From Nitrospira sp. Ga0074138 (GTDB taxonomy: Bacteria > Nitrospirota > Nitrospiria > Nitrospirales > Nitrospiraceae), in contig LNDU01000055.1 in assembly GCA_001464735.1 (NCBI GenBank), positions 62,001 through 126,000 on the forward strand: DNA of 64,000 nucleotides, written 5' to 3'. The position numbers and the translations under genes were made by a program. Under the pieces are notes generated by a model that saw nothing but the letters and a program-made list of their open reading frames with translations, ran no database searches and was not told the origin of the DNA. Positions 1-7,540 of this stretch are shown here, one piece after another (position 1 is the first letter of the stretch; every line of letters begins with the position of its first letter).

Positions 1-641
1 GAGTGATGTCGGCCAAGAACGGAGCAGTGAATATCCTGATTCTCGTCACGGCCTTGAGCTTTTTGTACTATCGTCGGGCGAATCGCACGATGACCATTTC
101 CTGGGTCAAGACCGGGAATACGCTCCTCACGGTGTTATACGTCGTTGGGGCGCTGAATATCATCTGGCTATCGATCTATGGGTTTTACTTGCCTGCGAAG
201 GTTCGCGTCGGCCTGTCTGCACCCCAGGCCTTCACGACGTTCACGGTGATCGTACTCGGTGTGGTGATGAACCGCCTCATGCTTAGAGGAGCGGTGGTCC
301 ATGGCCCGATTCAGTGGGGGAAAATTCCGCTGCGCGGCATGGTGGGATTGTTTGGATTGGCAGCGTCCTTCAGCTGGGTGATGGGCTTGATGGGGTACAT
401 TCGTTCATCGGGGCGACTGTCCTGGCATGTTAGTGAGTTGATGGCAGATGTCTCGCCCTGGGCCTTCACCCCAGACCTTCAATACGCCACAAAAATGGTG
501 ACGCTGAACATGGTGGTCTTCTGGGCCGCTGTACTTGTGTTGTTCTGGATGTGTGAGCGGGGGCAGCGGCCGGTGATGGGTGAGGAATTCCAGGAGGAAC
601 AGGTGCCCTTGTTGTCACCGGTTCCCTCGCAGGAAACATAG
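1..641 (+). CDS. cytochrome bd-like oxidase subunit, C-terminal part (cut by window start)
   Basis: This is the last ~213 codons of a gene that begins before the window. The frame is open from the first base, and the codon before the first Met matches the same position in the full-length paralogue at 4199-6115. Shared segments include V-M-S-A-K-N-G near the start, Y-(Y/F)-(L/I)-P-A-(K/N)-V-R-V-G-L-S in the middle and W-M/V-M-G-L-M-G-Y-I-R-S-S near the end. About five hydrophobic helices are visible, with a polar tail of ~25 residues. By similarity it is the C-terminal half of a bd-like terminal oxidase or related membrane quinol/cytochrome oxidoreductase subunit. The next gene follows after 16 bases, so the two are probably co-transcribed. 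Having two copies within 6 kb indicates duplication of this module. Confidence 0.85.
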   Translation, partial: VMSAKNGAVNILILVTALSFLYYRRANRTMTISWVKTGNTLLTVLYVVGALNIIWLSIYGFYLPAKVRVGLSAPQAFTTFTVIVLGVVMNRLMLRGAVVHGPIQWGKIPLRGMVGLFGLAASFSWVMGLMGYIRSSGRLSWHVSELMADVSPWAFTPDLQYATKMVTLNMVVFWAAVLVLFWMCERGQRPVMGEEFQEEQVPLLSPVPSQET

Positions 642-657
642 AAAGGGAAGGGAGTCT

Positions 658-1311
658 ATGGAGCGCCGTGGGTCGAAGTGTGCAACCGTTGTTCTCGGTC
701 TCCTAATGGGTGTGTTGACGTGGCAGGCTCCTGGCGGTGCCCACGGGCAGGTTCTTGTACTGGAAGATTTCCAAGCAAAGGAAGCAGACGGGTTCCCTTC
801 TCTGTGGGATCACGAAAATCAGCGGAGTCAATCGAAAGGCCGTGACGCCTATAAAGTGCGATCGGAGAACGACGCGAACTTTCTGTCGGCCAAAGATGCA
901 GGGCAGCGAATCAAGAAAAAGAAAATAGATTGGGATCCCAAGGCCTATCCAATTTTGACCTGGCGGTGGCGTCTCAATAAGGCAACGACTGGAACTGAGC
1001 CGTTGGCCGCAGTTTATGCGTCACTCGATACAGATCTTCTCTTTATCCCGGTGTTCACGAAATATGTATGGAGCGAGTCGAAGCCGGACGGCACCGTGAC
1101 GGAAGGGGGCATGTTTAGTGGCTCCGAGATCGTCGTCCAGACTGGGACGAAGGAGATCGGGCAATGGTTTGAGGAGCGGGTGAATGTCTACGAGGATTTC
1201 AAACGCATTCATAAACATGAGCCGGCGGAGAAGGCATGGGGAATCTCCATCATCGCGGCGCCTGGAGTTGAAATCGATTTTGGCCCGCTGATTGCCGCTC
1301 CGGCTAAGTAG
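658..1311 (+). CDS. DUF3047-family exported protein
   Basis: A 217-residue protein starting at ATG 658, preceded by GGGAAGGGAG; the longer reading from 580 overlaps the previous gene and has no ribosome site. Residues 1-30 form a signal peptide (positively charged start, hydrophobic core, A-H-G cleavage region), so the product should be periplasmic. The body carries features I associate with DUF3047: an early L-E-D-F motif, P-I-L-T-W-R-W-R near residue 100 and a beta-rich C-terminus with D-F-G-P-L. The molecular role of the family is unknown to me. Its position between a bd-like oxidase gene and further membrane genes suggests an envelope role linked to that respiratory cluster, but this is inference from context only. 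Confidence 0.75.
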   Translation: MERRGSKCATVVLGLLMGVLTWQAPGGAHGQVLVLEDFQAKEADGFPSLWDHENQRSQSKGRDAYKVRSENDANFLSAKDAGQRIKKKKIDWDPKAYPILTWRWRLNKATTGTEPLAAVYASLDTDLLFIPVFTKYVWSESKPDGTVTEGGMFSGSEIVVQTGTKEIGQWFEERVNVYEDFKRIHKHEPAEKAWGISIIAAPGVEIDFGPLIAAPAK

Positions 1312-1343
1312 CCGTCTGCCTGTCGGTCTATGAGGGACCAATG

Positions 1344-1706
1344 ATGGCGAAATGTAAGGTGTTTGATATTGCGCTCGGGATAGTCGTGATGGGTACCGTC
1401 GGGACTCTGATCGGTATGACCATGGGTGGCGGGCTGATGCCAGTCGCCATCGCTATTGGAATTGTCCTTGGTGCGGTGATCGGCTTTCTGGGTGGGCGTA
1501 GATTTCTTGTTAGTATCCTGGTCGGGACTGTGTCTGGTGGTGTTTTAGCCTGGGTGATGGCCGGTGTCGAGCGGATTTGGGTTGGCGCCGGTGCTGGAGC
1601 TGCGATGGGTGGGTTTCTCGGTGTCCAGATTTCAATGTTGCTCGACGTCCGTGCCGCGAAGAAGGCGGCATCGGAACAAGCTGAAACGTCGCCGTCCTAT
1701 CGGTAG
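1344..1706 (+). CDS. small glycine-rich membrane protein
   Basis: About 120 residues. Two adjacent ATG codons (1341, 1344) are available; the second has better spacing from the GAGGGA ribosome site. The protein is dominated by three to four hydrophobic helices full of glycine (G-G-G, G-A-V-I-G-F-L-G-G, G-A-G-A-A-M-G-G), a glycine-zipper style that favours tight helix packing in a membrane. The last 20 residues are polar. I do not recognise a named family. It sits in the same direction and close spacing as its neighbours, so it probably belongs to the oxidase-associated transcription unit. Confidence 0.7.
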   Translation: MAKCKVFDIALGIVVMGTVGTLIGMTMGGGLMPVAIAIGIVLGAVIGFLGGRRFLVSILVGTVSGGVLAWVMAGVERIWVGAGAGAAMGGFLGVQISMLLDVRAAKKAASEQAETSPSYR

Positions 1707-1730
1707 GTACGTTCGATTAAAGAGGTGCTC

Positions 1731-2648
1731 GTGGAAAATAAGGGTGTCTTAGTCGGGTCCATCATCTTTGTGTTTGTATCATTCTTTCTCATGATCGGTC
1801 TGTTGGCCTATGAGTCCTATAAGGCGAAACAGATGAAACAGCTTGCGGCATCGGTGAAGTCGGAAGCTCGACCGACGGCGAGCAGTCTGCCGGCTCAGGA
1901 TTTCTCGATGTATAAGACGAAAATAGGAGATGAAGGCCGGGAGATGGTTCAAATTCCGGAAGGTCCGTTTACGATGGGGAGTCATGATGGTGATCCGGAC
2001 GAGGCGCCGGAGCATCAGGTCTACCTGAAGGGATTCTACCTCGACCGAAAAGAAGTCACGCAAGAAGAATATACGCGGTTCGTGAAGATGACTAAGCGAG
2101 CGATGCCGAGGATCGAGGTATTCGACGATGATCAGTCGAAGGTTTTGAAACCGGAGTTTGCGGTGATGAGCGTCTCGTGGGACGACGCGGTAGCCTACTG
2201 CAAGTGGGCCGGCAAGCGATTGCCCACGGAAGCTGAGTGGGAGAAGGCCGGGCGTGGCGAGAGCAAACGAAAATATCCGTGGGGGGAGAAGTTTGCTGCG
2301 AACGCCGCCAATGTCGACGGGAGCGAGGACGGGTATAAATACCTCGCTCCGCCTGGGTCATTTGACGGAGGGCGAAGTCCCTATGGTCTCTATGACATGA
2401 CAGGCAATGTCGCTGAATGGGTTGAGGATTCTTATGACGAACACTACTATAAAAAGTCACCATTTCGTGATCCAAAGGGACCGGAGAACGCCGATCTCAA
2501 AGTCGTGCGTGGAGGCTCATGGCGAGAAACAGAACATCATGCGAGGCTGTCAAAACGGTTTGCCGCGAAACATTGGCGGACGGATGTCACGATTGGCATT
2601 CGCTGCGCGAGCGACCTCGATCAAGTAGGAGGGGCTCCTGAGTCTTAG
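1731..2648 (+). CDS. membrane-anchored FGE-sulfatase (SUMF1) domain protein 1
   Basis: About 305 residues. GTG 1731 is chosen because AGAGG lies 5 bases upstream; GTG 1725 would overlap that site. Residues 5-28 form a transmembrane anchor, then a linker, then a formylglycine-generating-enzyme fold from about residue 65: I-P-x-G-x-F-x-M-G-S, the D-E-x-P-x-H motif, L-P-T-E-A-E-W-E, Y-P-W-G, N-V-A-E-W-V and R-V/G-G-S-W segments. In most bacterial members this fold is not a true sulfatase activator; related domains act in binding or protein maturation. Placement outside the membrane within an oxidase cluster suggests a role in assembling or stabilising a periplasmic complex. It is paralogous to the next gene. 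Confidence 0.88.
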   Translation: MENKGVLVGSIIFVFVSFFLMIGLLAYESYKAKQMKQLAASVKSEARPTASSLPAQDFSMYKTKIGDEGREMVQIPEGPFTMGSHDGDPDEAPEHQVYLKGFYLDRKEVTQEEYTRFVKMTKRAMPRIEVFDDDQSKVLKPEFAVMSVSWDDAVAYCKWAGKRLPTEAEWEKAGRGESKRKYPWGEKFAANAANVDGSEDGYKYLAPPGSFDGGRSPYGLYDMTGNVAEWVEDSYDEHYYKKSPFRDPKGPENADLKVVRGGSWRETEHHARLSKRFAAKHWRTDVTIGIRCASDLDQVGGAPES

Positions 2649-2654
2649 GCCGGC

Positions 2655-3602
2655 ATGCTGGAGTCAAAATTCAAATTCGTCTTTCTGCTCGTGGTACTGG
2701 CATGTGCTGCCATGCCAATCGTCGCCATTATGCGAGGTACAGTTTCGACTCCGTATGAAGCACCGATGCCTGGAGACAGTGCTGAAGTCGAACCAGCATC
2801 GGAGAGCGTTCCTGGAGAAGAGCCCATTGCAGATGAGATGGTGACGATTCCGGCGGGGCCGTTCGTTCGTGGCACCGAGAATGGGGGGTTCGATGAGCGG
2901 CCGCAGCGAACCATCCACTTGGATGCGTTTTCTATTGATCGGTACGAAGTGACGAATCATCACTATCAGCAGTTCATCCTGGCGACCGGCCATCGGAAGC
3001 CCGGGTTGCCTGCGCGTTACGCCAAGAGCGGTGGAAGGGTGAAGGGAACCAATCAGCCTGTCGTCTACGTCTCATGGGATGATGCCATGGAGTATTGCCG
3101 CTGGAAGGGGAAGCGACTTCCGACGGAAGCGGAATGGGAAAAGGCGATGCGAGGCGGTGACGGAAGGCTCTGGCCATGGGGGACCAAAGAGCAGGCCAAT
3201 GGTGCTAATTGGGCTAGAGTGCAGGATGGGTATGAGGTATCTGCGCCGGTGGGGAGCTTTCAAGCTGATACGAGTCCCTACGGAGTGAAGGATGGCGCGG
3301 GGAACGCCATTGAGTGGGTGGACGATTGGTACGATGAAACCTACTATAAGCGCTCGCCTGAACAGAACCCACCGAGTCCTGAGTACGGCACCTATCGGGT
3401 GCTTCGGGGTGGAGGTTATACGACGACCGGAGGTGATGTTCGAATTACCAGTCGAAGCAAGATGATGCCGGACTTTCGAGATGAAACGATCGGATTTCGC
3501 TGCGCGATTTCTAAGGTAGGAATGAAGGAGGAAGAAAAGAAAAATCAGGATGAGGTTACAGAAAGTCAAAGTAGTAAAGGATCAAAAACACGGCCAAAAT
3601 GA
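2655..3602 (+). CDS. membrane-anchored FGE-sulfatase (SUMF1) domain protein 2
   Basis: A 315-residue protein starting at ATG 2655, six bases after the preceding stop. Residues 5-25 are a signal or anchor segment, followed by a low-complexity acidic linker and an FGE-type domain from about residue 60 to 285 with I-P-A-G-P-F, D-E-R-P-Q-R, L-P-T-E-A-E-W-E, W-P-W-G, N-A-I-E-W-V and L-R-G-G-G motifs. The C-terminal ~30 residues are highly charged (E/K/S rich). It is a tandem paralogue of the previous gene with a different tail. Its 3' end overlaps a tiny convergent membrane gene at 3556-3660. The function is unknown beyond the fold. Confidence 0.88.
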   Translation: MLESKFKFVFLLVVLACAAMPIVAIMRGTVSTPYEAPMPGDSAEVEPASESVPGEEPIADEMVTIPAGPFVRGTENGGFDERPQRTIHLDAFSIDRYEVTNHHYQQFILATGHRKPGLPARYAKSGGRVKGTNQPVVYVSWDDAMEYCRWKGKRLPTEAEWEKAMRGGDGRLWPWGTKEQANGANWARVQDGYEVSAPVGSFQADTSPYGVKDGAGNAIEWVDDWYDETYYKRSPEQNPPSPEYGTYRVLRGGGYTTTGGDVRITSRSKMMPDFRDETIGFRCAISKVGMKEEEKKNQDEVTESQSSKGSKTRPK

Positions 3603-3660
3603 TATTGACAACCATTCCGACCAAAACTATAATGTCAAACACTTTTGAGTTTTTCGTCAC
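3556..3660 (-). CDS. 34-residue single-helix membrane protein
   Basis: GTG start at 3660 on the minus strand with AGGAG five bases upstream, then 34 codons and TAA. The product is K/N-rich for seven residues, then almost entirely hydrophobic, with about 25 residues suited to one membrane span and ending Y-Y-F-D-F-L. Its last ~47 bases overlap, convergently, the end of the FGE-domain gene. The good ribosome site and the membrane-protein pattern support a real gene despite its length. It resembles in size the tiny helices that decorate terminal oxidases (CydX, CcoQ), but I see no diagnostic motif, so membership in the adjacent oxidase is a guess. Confidence 0.6.
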   Translation of the reverse strand: MTKNSKVFDIIVLVGMVVNIILAVFLILYYFDFL

Positions 3661-3785
3661 GGTTTCTCCTGTTTTTTTGCGTACAAGCGGCGAAATTTTG
3701 ATAACACAGGGTCTTGTGCCTGTCAAGTAATGCGCCAACTCTGATTTACCATCAAAAAACTATCTTAATCGGGAGTACGGTAACA

Positions 3786-3908
3786 ATGGCAACGGCGGCC
3801 CCTGACAGCGAAATTAAAGTAAAAATCGGGAAGATGATTTTCTACATTACCTGTGCTGTTGGATTATGGTTTTTCTACTGGTTTGCCGGTATCCAGTGCC
3901 CCTGTTGA
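3786..3908 (+). CDS. 40-residue single-helix membrane protein
   Basis: ATG 3786 with GGGAG ten bases upstream; 40 codons to TGA. A short charged N-terminus (about 15 residues) precedes one hydrophobic helix rich in aromatics (F-Y, W-F-F-Y-W-F) and the protein ends C-P-C. The terminal cysteine pair on the far side of the helix could bind a metal or form a disulfide. It lies ahead of another tiny membrane gene and of the bd-like oxidase gene, all on the same strand, so an accessory-subunit role is plausible but not demonstrated by sequence alone. Confidence 0.6.
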   Translation: MATAAPDSEIKVKIGKMIFYITCAVGLWFFYWFAGIQCPC

Positions 3909-3992
3909 GTTGAAGGTCTTGTGTAGTTGTCAGGGGCTTGTCAGTGCAGGTTAAACAATGGCTGGGCTTAGTCGGCAGAGGAGAAGAAAGAA

Positions 3993-4124
3993 ATGAGTGC
4001 GCTGAATAATCCTGTTGTCGCAGTGATTGTCTCTCTTATTATCTCAGTCGGTTACTTTGTTTTTGTCGATCACTATCTTATGGATATGCAGGGGTTGGAT
4101 TTTTGGTACCTCTTCCGGAACTAA
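3993..4124 (+). CDS. 43-residue single-helix membrane protein
   Basis: ATG 3993 preceded by GAGGAGAAGAAAGAA, a strong ribosome site; 43 codons to TAA. Residues 8-26 form one hydrophobic helix (V/I/L-rich, ending Y-F-V-F-V), followed by D-H-Y and an aromatic tail. Only 74 bases separate it from the bd-like oxidase start, so co-transcription is likely. No family is recognised. Together with the 40-residue gene just upstream it forms a pair of tiny membrane proteins in front of the oxidase gene. Confidence 0.65.
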   Translation: MSALNNPVVAVIVSLIISVGYFVFVDHYLMDMQGLDFWYLFRN

Positions 4125-4198
4125 ATCTCTAAAAGGGTGTGGTCGGACATTATCAGTAATTTGTGAATTTTAACGTAAGCGTATCAAGGAGGTATTCC

Positions 4199-6115
4199 AT
4201 GGGCCTTTTAGCCGGCAAGCGCGTCTTTTCGATTATGGCGCTCTGCATGATGGTTAGCCTCCTTCTGCTTCCGATCGTCGTAGCTTTACCTTCACTGGCA
4301 ATCGGTGAAGAGGCTCCTGCTGGCGATGCGGCTAAGAAGGATGGGGACAAGGTTGAAAAGGGTCGAGATGTCTATTACAAGACCGAGGGCATTGTCGTCG
4401 GTGCTCCAGCCCCTAAAACGGTGGATGGTCCCAGGGACTACCCACGATACAACTTTGAAAGCCGTGTATTGCTCTGGTTTGCCAACCAGCAGCATCTTTA
4501 TTATGGCAGCTTCGTATTGGCTGTGCCGATCTTCTGCATGATCATCGAGTTCATGGGTGTCGTGACGAAGGATAAGGCGCTCGCCAAGCGCTATGATCAG
4601 CTGGCCTATGACTTTATTAAGATCAGCCTGACGGCATACTCTCTCACCGCTATCCTTGGTGGCATTCTCATCTTTACCTTTCTGACCTTGTATCCAGCAT
4701 TTTTCTCTTATCTGTCAGGTATTTTCCGTCCTGTTATGCACATCTATGCATTGATGTTTGTGGCTGAGAGCGGGACTCTCTACATCTACTATTACGGCTG
4801 GGACAAGATGAAAGAGGGGTTTCTGAAGTGGATTCATCTGAGTATGTCGGTGATCTTGAATATCATCGGCACATTGCTGATGTTCCTGGCGAACTCCTGG
4901 ATTGGTTTTATGATGTCGCCTGCCGGCGTCGATGAGCAGGGTCGGTATCTTGGAAACATCTGGCACGTGATCCATACAGCCCTATGGAACCCTCTCAATC
5001 TGCATCGCATCCTTGGCAATATGGCCTTCGGCGGTGGCGTTGTTGCTGCCTATGCCGCCTATAAATTTTTGGCATCCAAGACCGAGGAGGATCGAGCTCA
5101 TTATGATTGGATGGGCTACATCGCCATGGCGCTTGGTGTGGCATTCTTGATCCCTCTACCATTTGCGGGATATTGGCTCATGCGAGAAGTGTATGCCTAT
5201 CGTCAGCAGATGGGCATCACGCTGATGGGCGGTCTGCTTGCCTGGCTGTTTATCATTCAGGCTACGATGATTGGGATTTTGTTCCTGAGCACTAACTATT
5301 ATCTCTGGCAGGCAATGGGTCGCATGCGTGGTGCAGAAAAGTACCAACGCTACATTAAGTACCTTGTTTTCATCCTTGCCTGCGGATACATGGTTTTTAT
5401 TACCCCTCACACCATGGTCATGACTCCAGCTGAATTGAAGGCCATGGGAGGCCAGCAGCATCCTGTTCTGGGAAATTATGGAGTCATGTCGGCGAAAAAC
5501 GGTGGGATCAATGTCATTATTACCACCACGGTATTGAGTTTCGTCTGGTACATGAGGGGGAACAAGGTTTCAACCGTATCGTGGGCGAAATTCGGTAATA
5601 TCTTCATGGGTATATTTTTCGCCTGCGCCTACTTCAATATTATTTTCCTAGCCGTATATGGGTACTACATTCCCGCAAACGTCCGCGTTGGTTTGTCTGT
5701 TCCTCAGGTCGCGACAACCTTATCATGTCTCTTCTTCATGTTTGCCCTCAATAGCGTCATGATGAAGGGGGCCAAGCAGTTAGGACCGATTGAGTGGGGA
5801 AAAATTTCAGCCCGGTCTCAGTACGCGCTTATTATGTTGGCGACAGCTTTCACTTGGATGATGGGATTGATGGGTTATATTCGCTCGTCAGTCAGGCTCT
5901 TCTGGCACGTCAATGAGATCATGAGAGATAACTCACCATGGGCTTATACTCATACGGTGGGGTTTGCGGCCAACATGATTTCATTCAATGTTTTGTTTTT
6001 CTGGATCACGATCCTATTTGTCTTCTGGCTTGGCAGCTTGGGTGCGAAGAAGGTTCCGGTTGAATCCAAGGCTGGAATCCCTGGCGGTGTCCCGCAGCCG
6101 GCTGCCAGTCATTAA
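4199..6115 (+). CDS. cytochrome bd-like terminal oxidase, large subunit
   Basis: A 638-residue polytopic protein. ATG 4199 is chosen over the upstream in-frame GTG because AAGGAGG lies seven bases before it. An N-terminal signal-like helix and a charged periplasmic stretch (to about residue 85) are followed by roughly 14 transmembrane helices. It resembles cytochrome bd subunit I in its first helices (Q-Q-H at residue 99, then a long helix with E-F-M-G) but is much longer than the usual ~450-520 residues. Known background: Nitrospira encodes such long bd-like proteins, proposed as the terminal oxidase of nitrite oxidation. Extra histidines (H-V-I-H, N-L-H-R-I-L-G, H-T-M-V-M) are candidate haem or metal ligands. 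A paralogue ends at 641. Downstream cytochrome c genes fit delivery of electrons from cytochrome c. Confidence 0.85.
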   Translation: MGLLAGKRVFSIMALCMMVSLLLLPIVVALPSLAIGEEAPAGDAAKKDGDKVEKGRDVYYKTEGIVVGAPAPKTVDGPRDYPRYNFESRVLLWFANQQHLYYGSFVLAVPIFCMIIEFMGVVTKDKALAKRYDQLAYDFIKISLTAYSLTAILGGILIFTFLTLYPAFFSYLSGIFRPVMHIYALMFVAESGTLYIYYYGWDKMKEGFLKWIHLSMSVILNIIGTLLMFLANSWIGFMMSPAGVDEQGRYLGNIWHVIHTALWNPLNLHRILGNMAFGGGVVAAYAAYKFLASKTEEDRAHYDWMGYIAMALGVAFLIPLPFAGYWLMREVYAYRQQMGITLMGGLLAWLFIIQATMIGILFLSTNYYLWQAMGRMRGAEKYQRYIKYLVFILACGYMVFITPHTMVMTPAELKAMGGQQHPVLGNYGVMSAKNGGINVIITTTVLSFVWYMRGNKVSTVSWAKFGNIFMGIFFACAYFNIIFLAVYGYYIPANVRVGLSVPQVATTLSCLFFMFALNSVMMKGAKQLGPIEWGKISARSQYALIMLATAFTWMMGLMGYIRSSVRLFWHVNEIMRDNSPWAYTHTVGFAANMISFNVLFFWITILFVFWLGSLGAKKVPVESKAGIPGGVPQPAASH

Positions 6116-6190
6116 TCGACGTTGGTTGTTGCTAGCCAGCTCAACAGTGGGGGCTCATCCCCCATGTTCTAGCTGTAGGAGGTCAAGACC

Positions 6191-7495
6191 TTGAGTAACA
6201 TGATTGCAGAGGCACTCTCTATGGGCTGGATGGCTCTAGCCATCCTAGCCGGACTATTGGTTTATTTTCAGGTGTCCATCAGCGAGCCTGCAGCAAAGAA
6301 ACGCGCGGTTTTCAAGACGTTCATCGGTATTGTGGCAACGTTTTTGCTGTTTATGGCCATCGCGAACTACAAGAACAATTTTTATGGTGAGAATCGGCTG
6401 TTACCGGTCTCGCTCGTCATGATCACGGTAACCACCTTCGTGATGGCTCTGTACTTCACCAATCTCAGTGCTCTTCTAAAGATTGGGGGGCTGATGTTCT
6501 TTGTCGCTGCGTTTCTATCCGGCTATGGAAACTGGCTTCCTCAAGTCGAGGGTGGTTTCCCGCCGGTAGAGGAAAAGAAAACGTGGGATTCAATGACCCC
6601 GCAACAGCTAGCCGATGAAGGCGAAAAGATTATCTTCGGCGGTGTTGGGAAGAATAAAGAACAAGGCGCAATCGGCAAGGGCCAATGTCCACTCTGCCAT
6701 GCATTTCATGCCGGCATGTTGGGCGAACGAGCACCAAATTTAGCGGGGCTCCCTGGGCGAGGGAAAGAGCGATTAGAGGATCCCAAGTATTCCATGGGGA
6801 ATCCTTCCAAGCGGGAATATGAGGCGAAAGAGGCCTTCCCAGGCTCAGGAACTGCAGAAAGTGCCCAAGAGTATATTGCGGAATCGCACGCATGCCCTAG
6901 CTGCTATGTTGTCGCTGGGTATGGGGTTAAGGGAACGAATGACAAGCAGAGTCCAATGCCCGCTATTCATAAGCCGCCTATCTCCCTCAGTCTTCCAGAG
7001 CTTGCGGCTGTGGATACCTGGATGTATTTGCGCGAAGGGATAGATGCTCCGTCGTTTGAAGAGATCATAAAGTCGTACGAGAAGTTTATTCCAGAAGCAG
7101 ATCGTCCTAAACAGGCTGATGAAAAGCCTGCGGGAGCCACATCCCTGATGGCCGATGGATCAGAGCCGATTGACCAGATTTTTGCGAAGGCTCAATGCGT
7201 TTCGTGCCATACAATTCCAGGGATTCCTGGCGCGATGGGAACCATTGGTCCAAAACTCGAAGAAGGGACAACAGCTGCGCAGCGCATCAAGGATCCAACC
7301 TACAAAGGTACAGCAAAGTCTCCAACCGAATACATTATGGAGTCGATCGTCGATCCCAGTGCCTTTGTGGTGAAGCCGTTTCCTGATAACACGATGCCAA
7401 AAGTTTTCGGACAAAAACTCAGCGCTGGTGCCTTGAAGAAGATTGTCGATTATTTGTCACAGGTGAAAACGGGAGCGCCGCCGCCTAAAATTTAA
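6191..7495 (+). CDS. membrane-bound multidomain cytochrome c
   Basis: A 434-residue protein. TTG 6191 is preferred because AGGAGG is eight bases upstream, whereas ATG 6200 is too far. Four transmembrane helices occupy residues 10-112; the rest is periplasmic. C-type haem motifs are C-P-L-C-H (166-170) and C-V-S-C-H (336-340). A third cysteine pair, C-P-S-C-Y (235-239), has tyrosine where the axial histidine should be, within a domain that otherwise continues with a candidate distal methionine region (S-P-M-P-A). It probably holds two haems and passes electrons between periplasmic donors and the oxidase encoded 75 bases upstream. The gene is in line with two further cytochrome genes. Confidence 0.88.
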   Translation: MSNMIAEALSMGWMALAILAGLLVYFQVSISEPAAKKRAVFKTFIGIVATFLLFMAIANYKNNFYGENRLLPVSLVMITVTTFVMALYFTNLSALLKIGGLMFFVAAFLSGYGNWLPQVEGGFPPVEEKKTWDSMTPQQLADEGEKIIFGGVGKNKEQGAIGKGQCPLCHAFHAGMLGERAPNLAGLPGRGKERLEDPKYSMGNPSKREYEAKEAFPGSGTAESAQEYIAESHACPSCYVVAGYGVKGTNDKQSPMPAIHKPPISLSLPELAAVDTWMYLREGIDAPSFEEIIKSYEKFIPEADRPKQADEKPAGATSLMADGSEPIDQIFAKAQCVSCHTIPGIPGAMGTIGPKLEEGTTAAQRIKDPTYKGTAKSPTEYIMESIVDPSAFVVKPFPDNTMPKVFGQKLSAGALKKIVDYLSQVKTGAPPPKI

Positions 7496-7540
7496 TCGCG
7501 ACCGGTTGCCTGTCATGCGGAGAGTAAAGGGAGTTTACCG

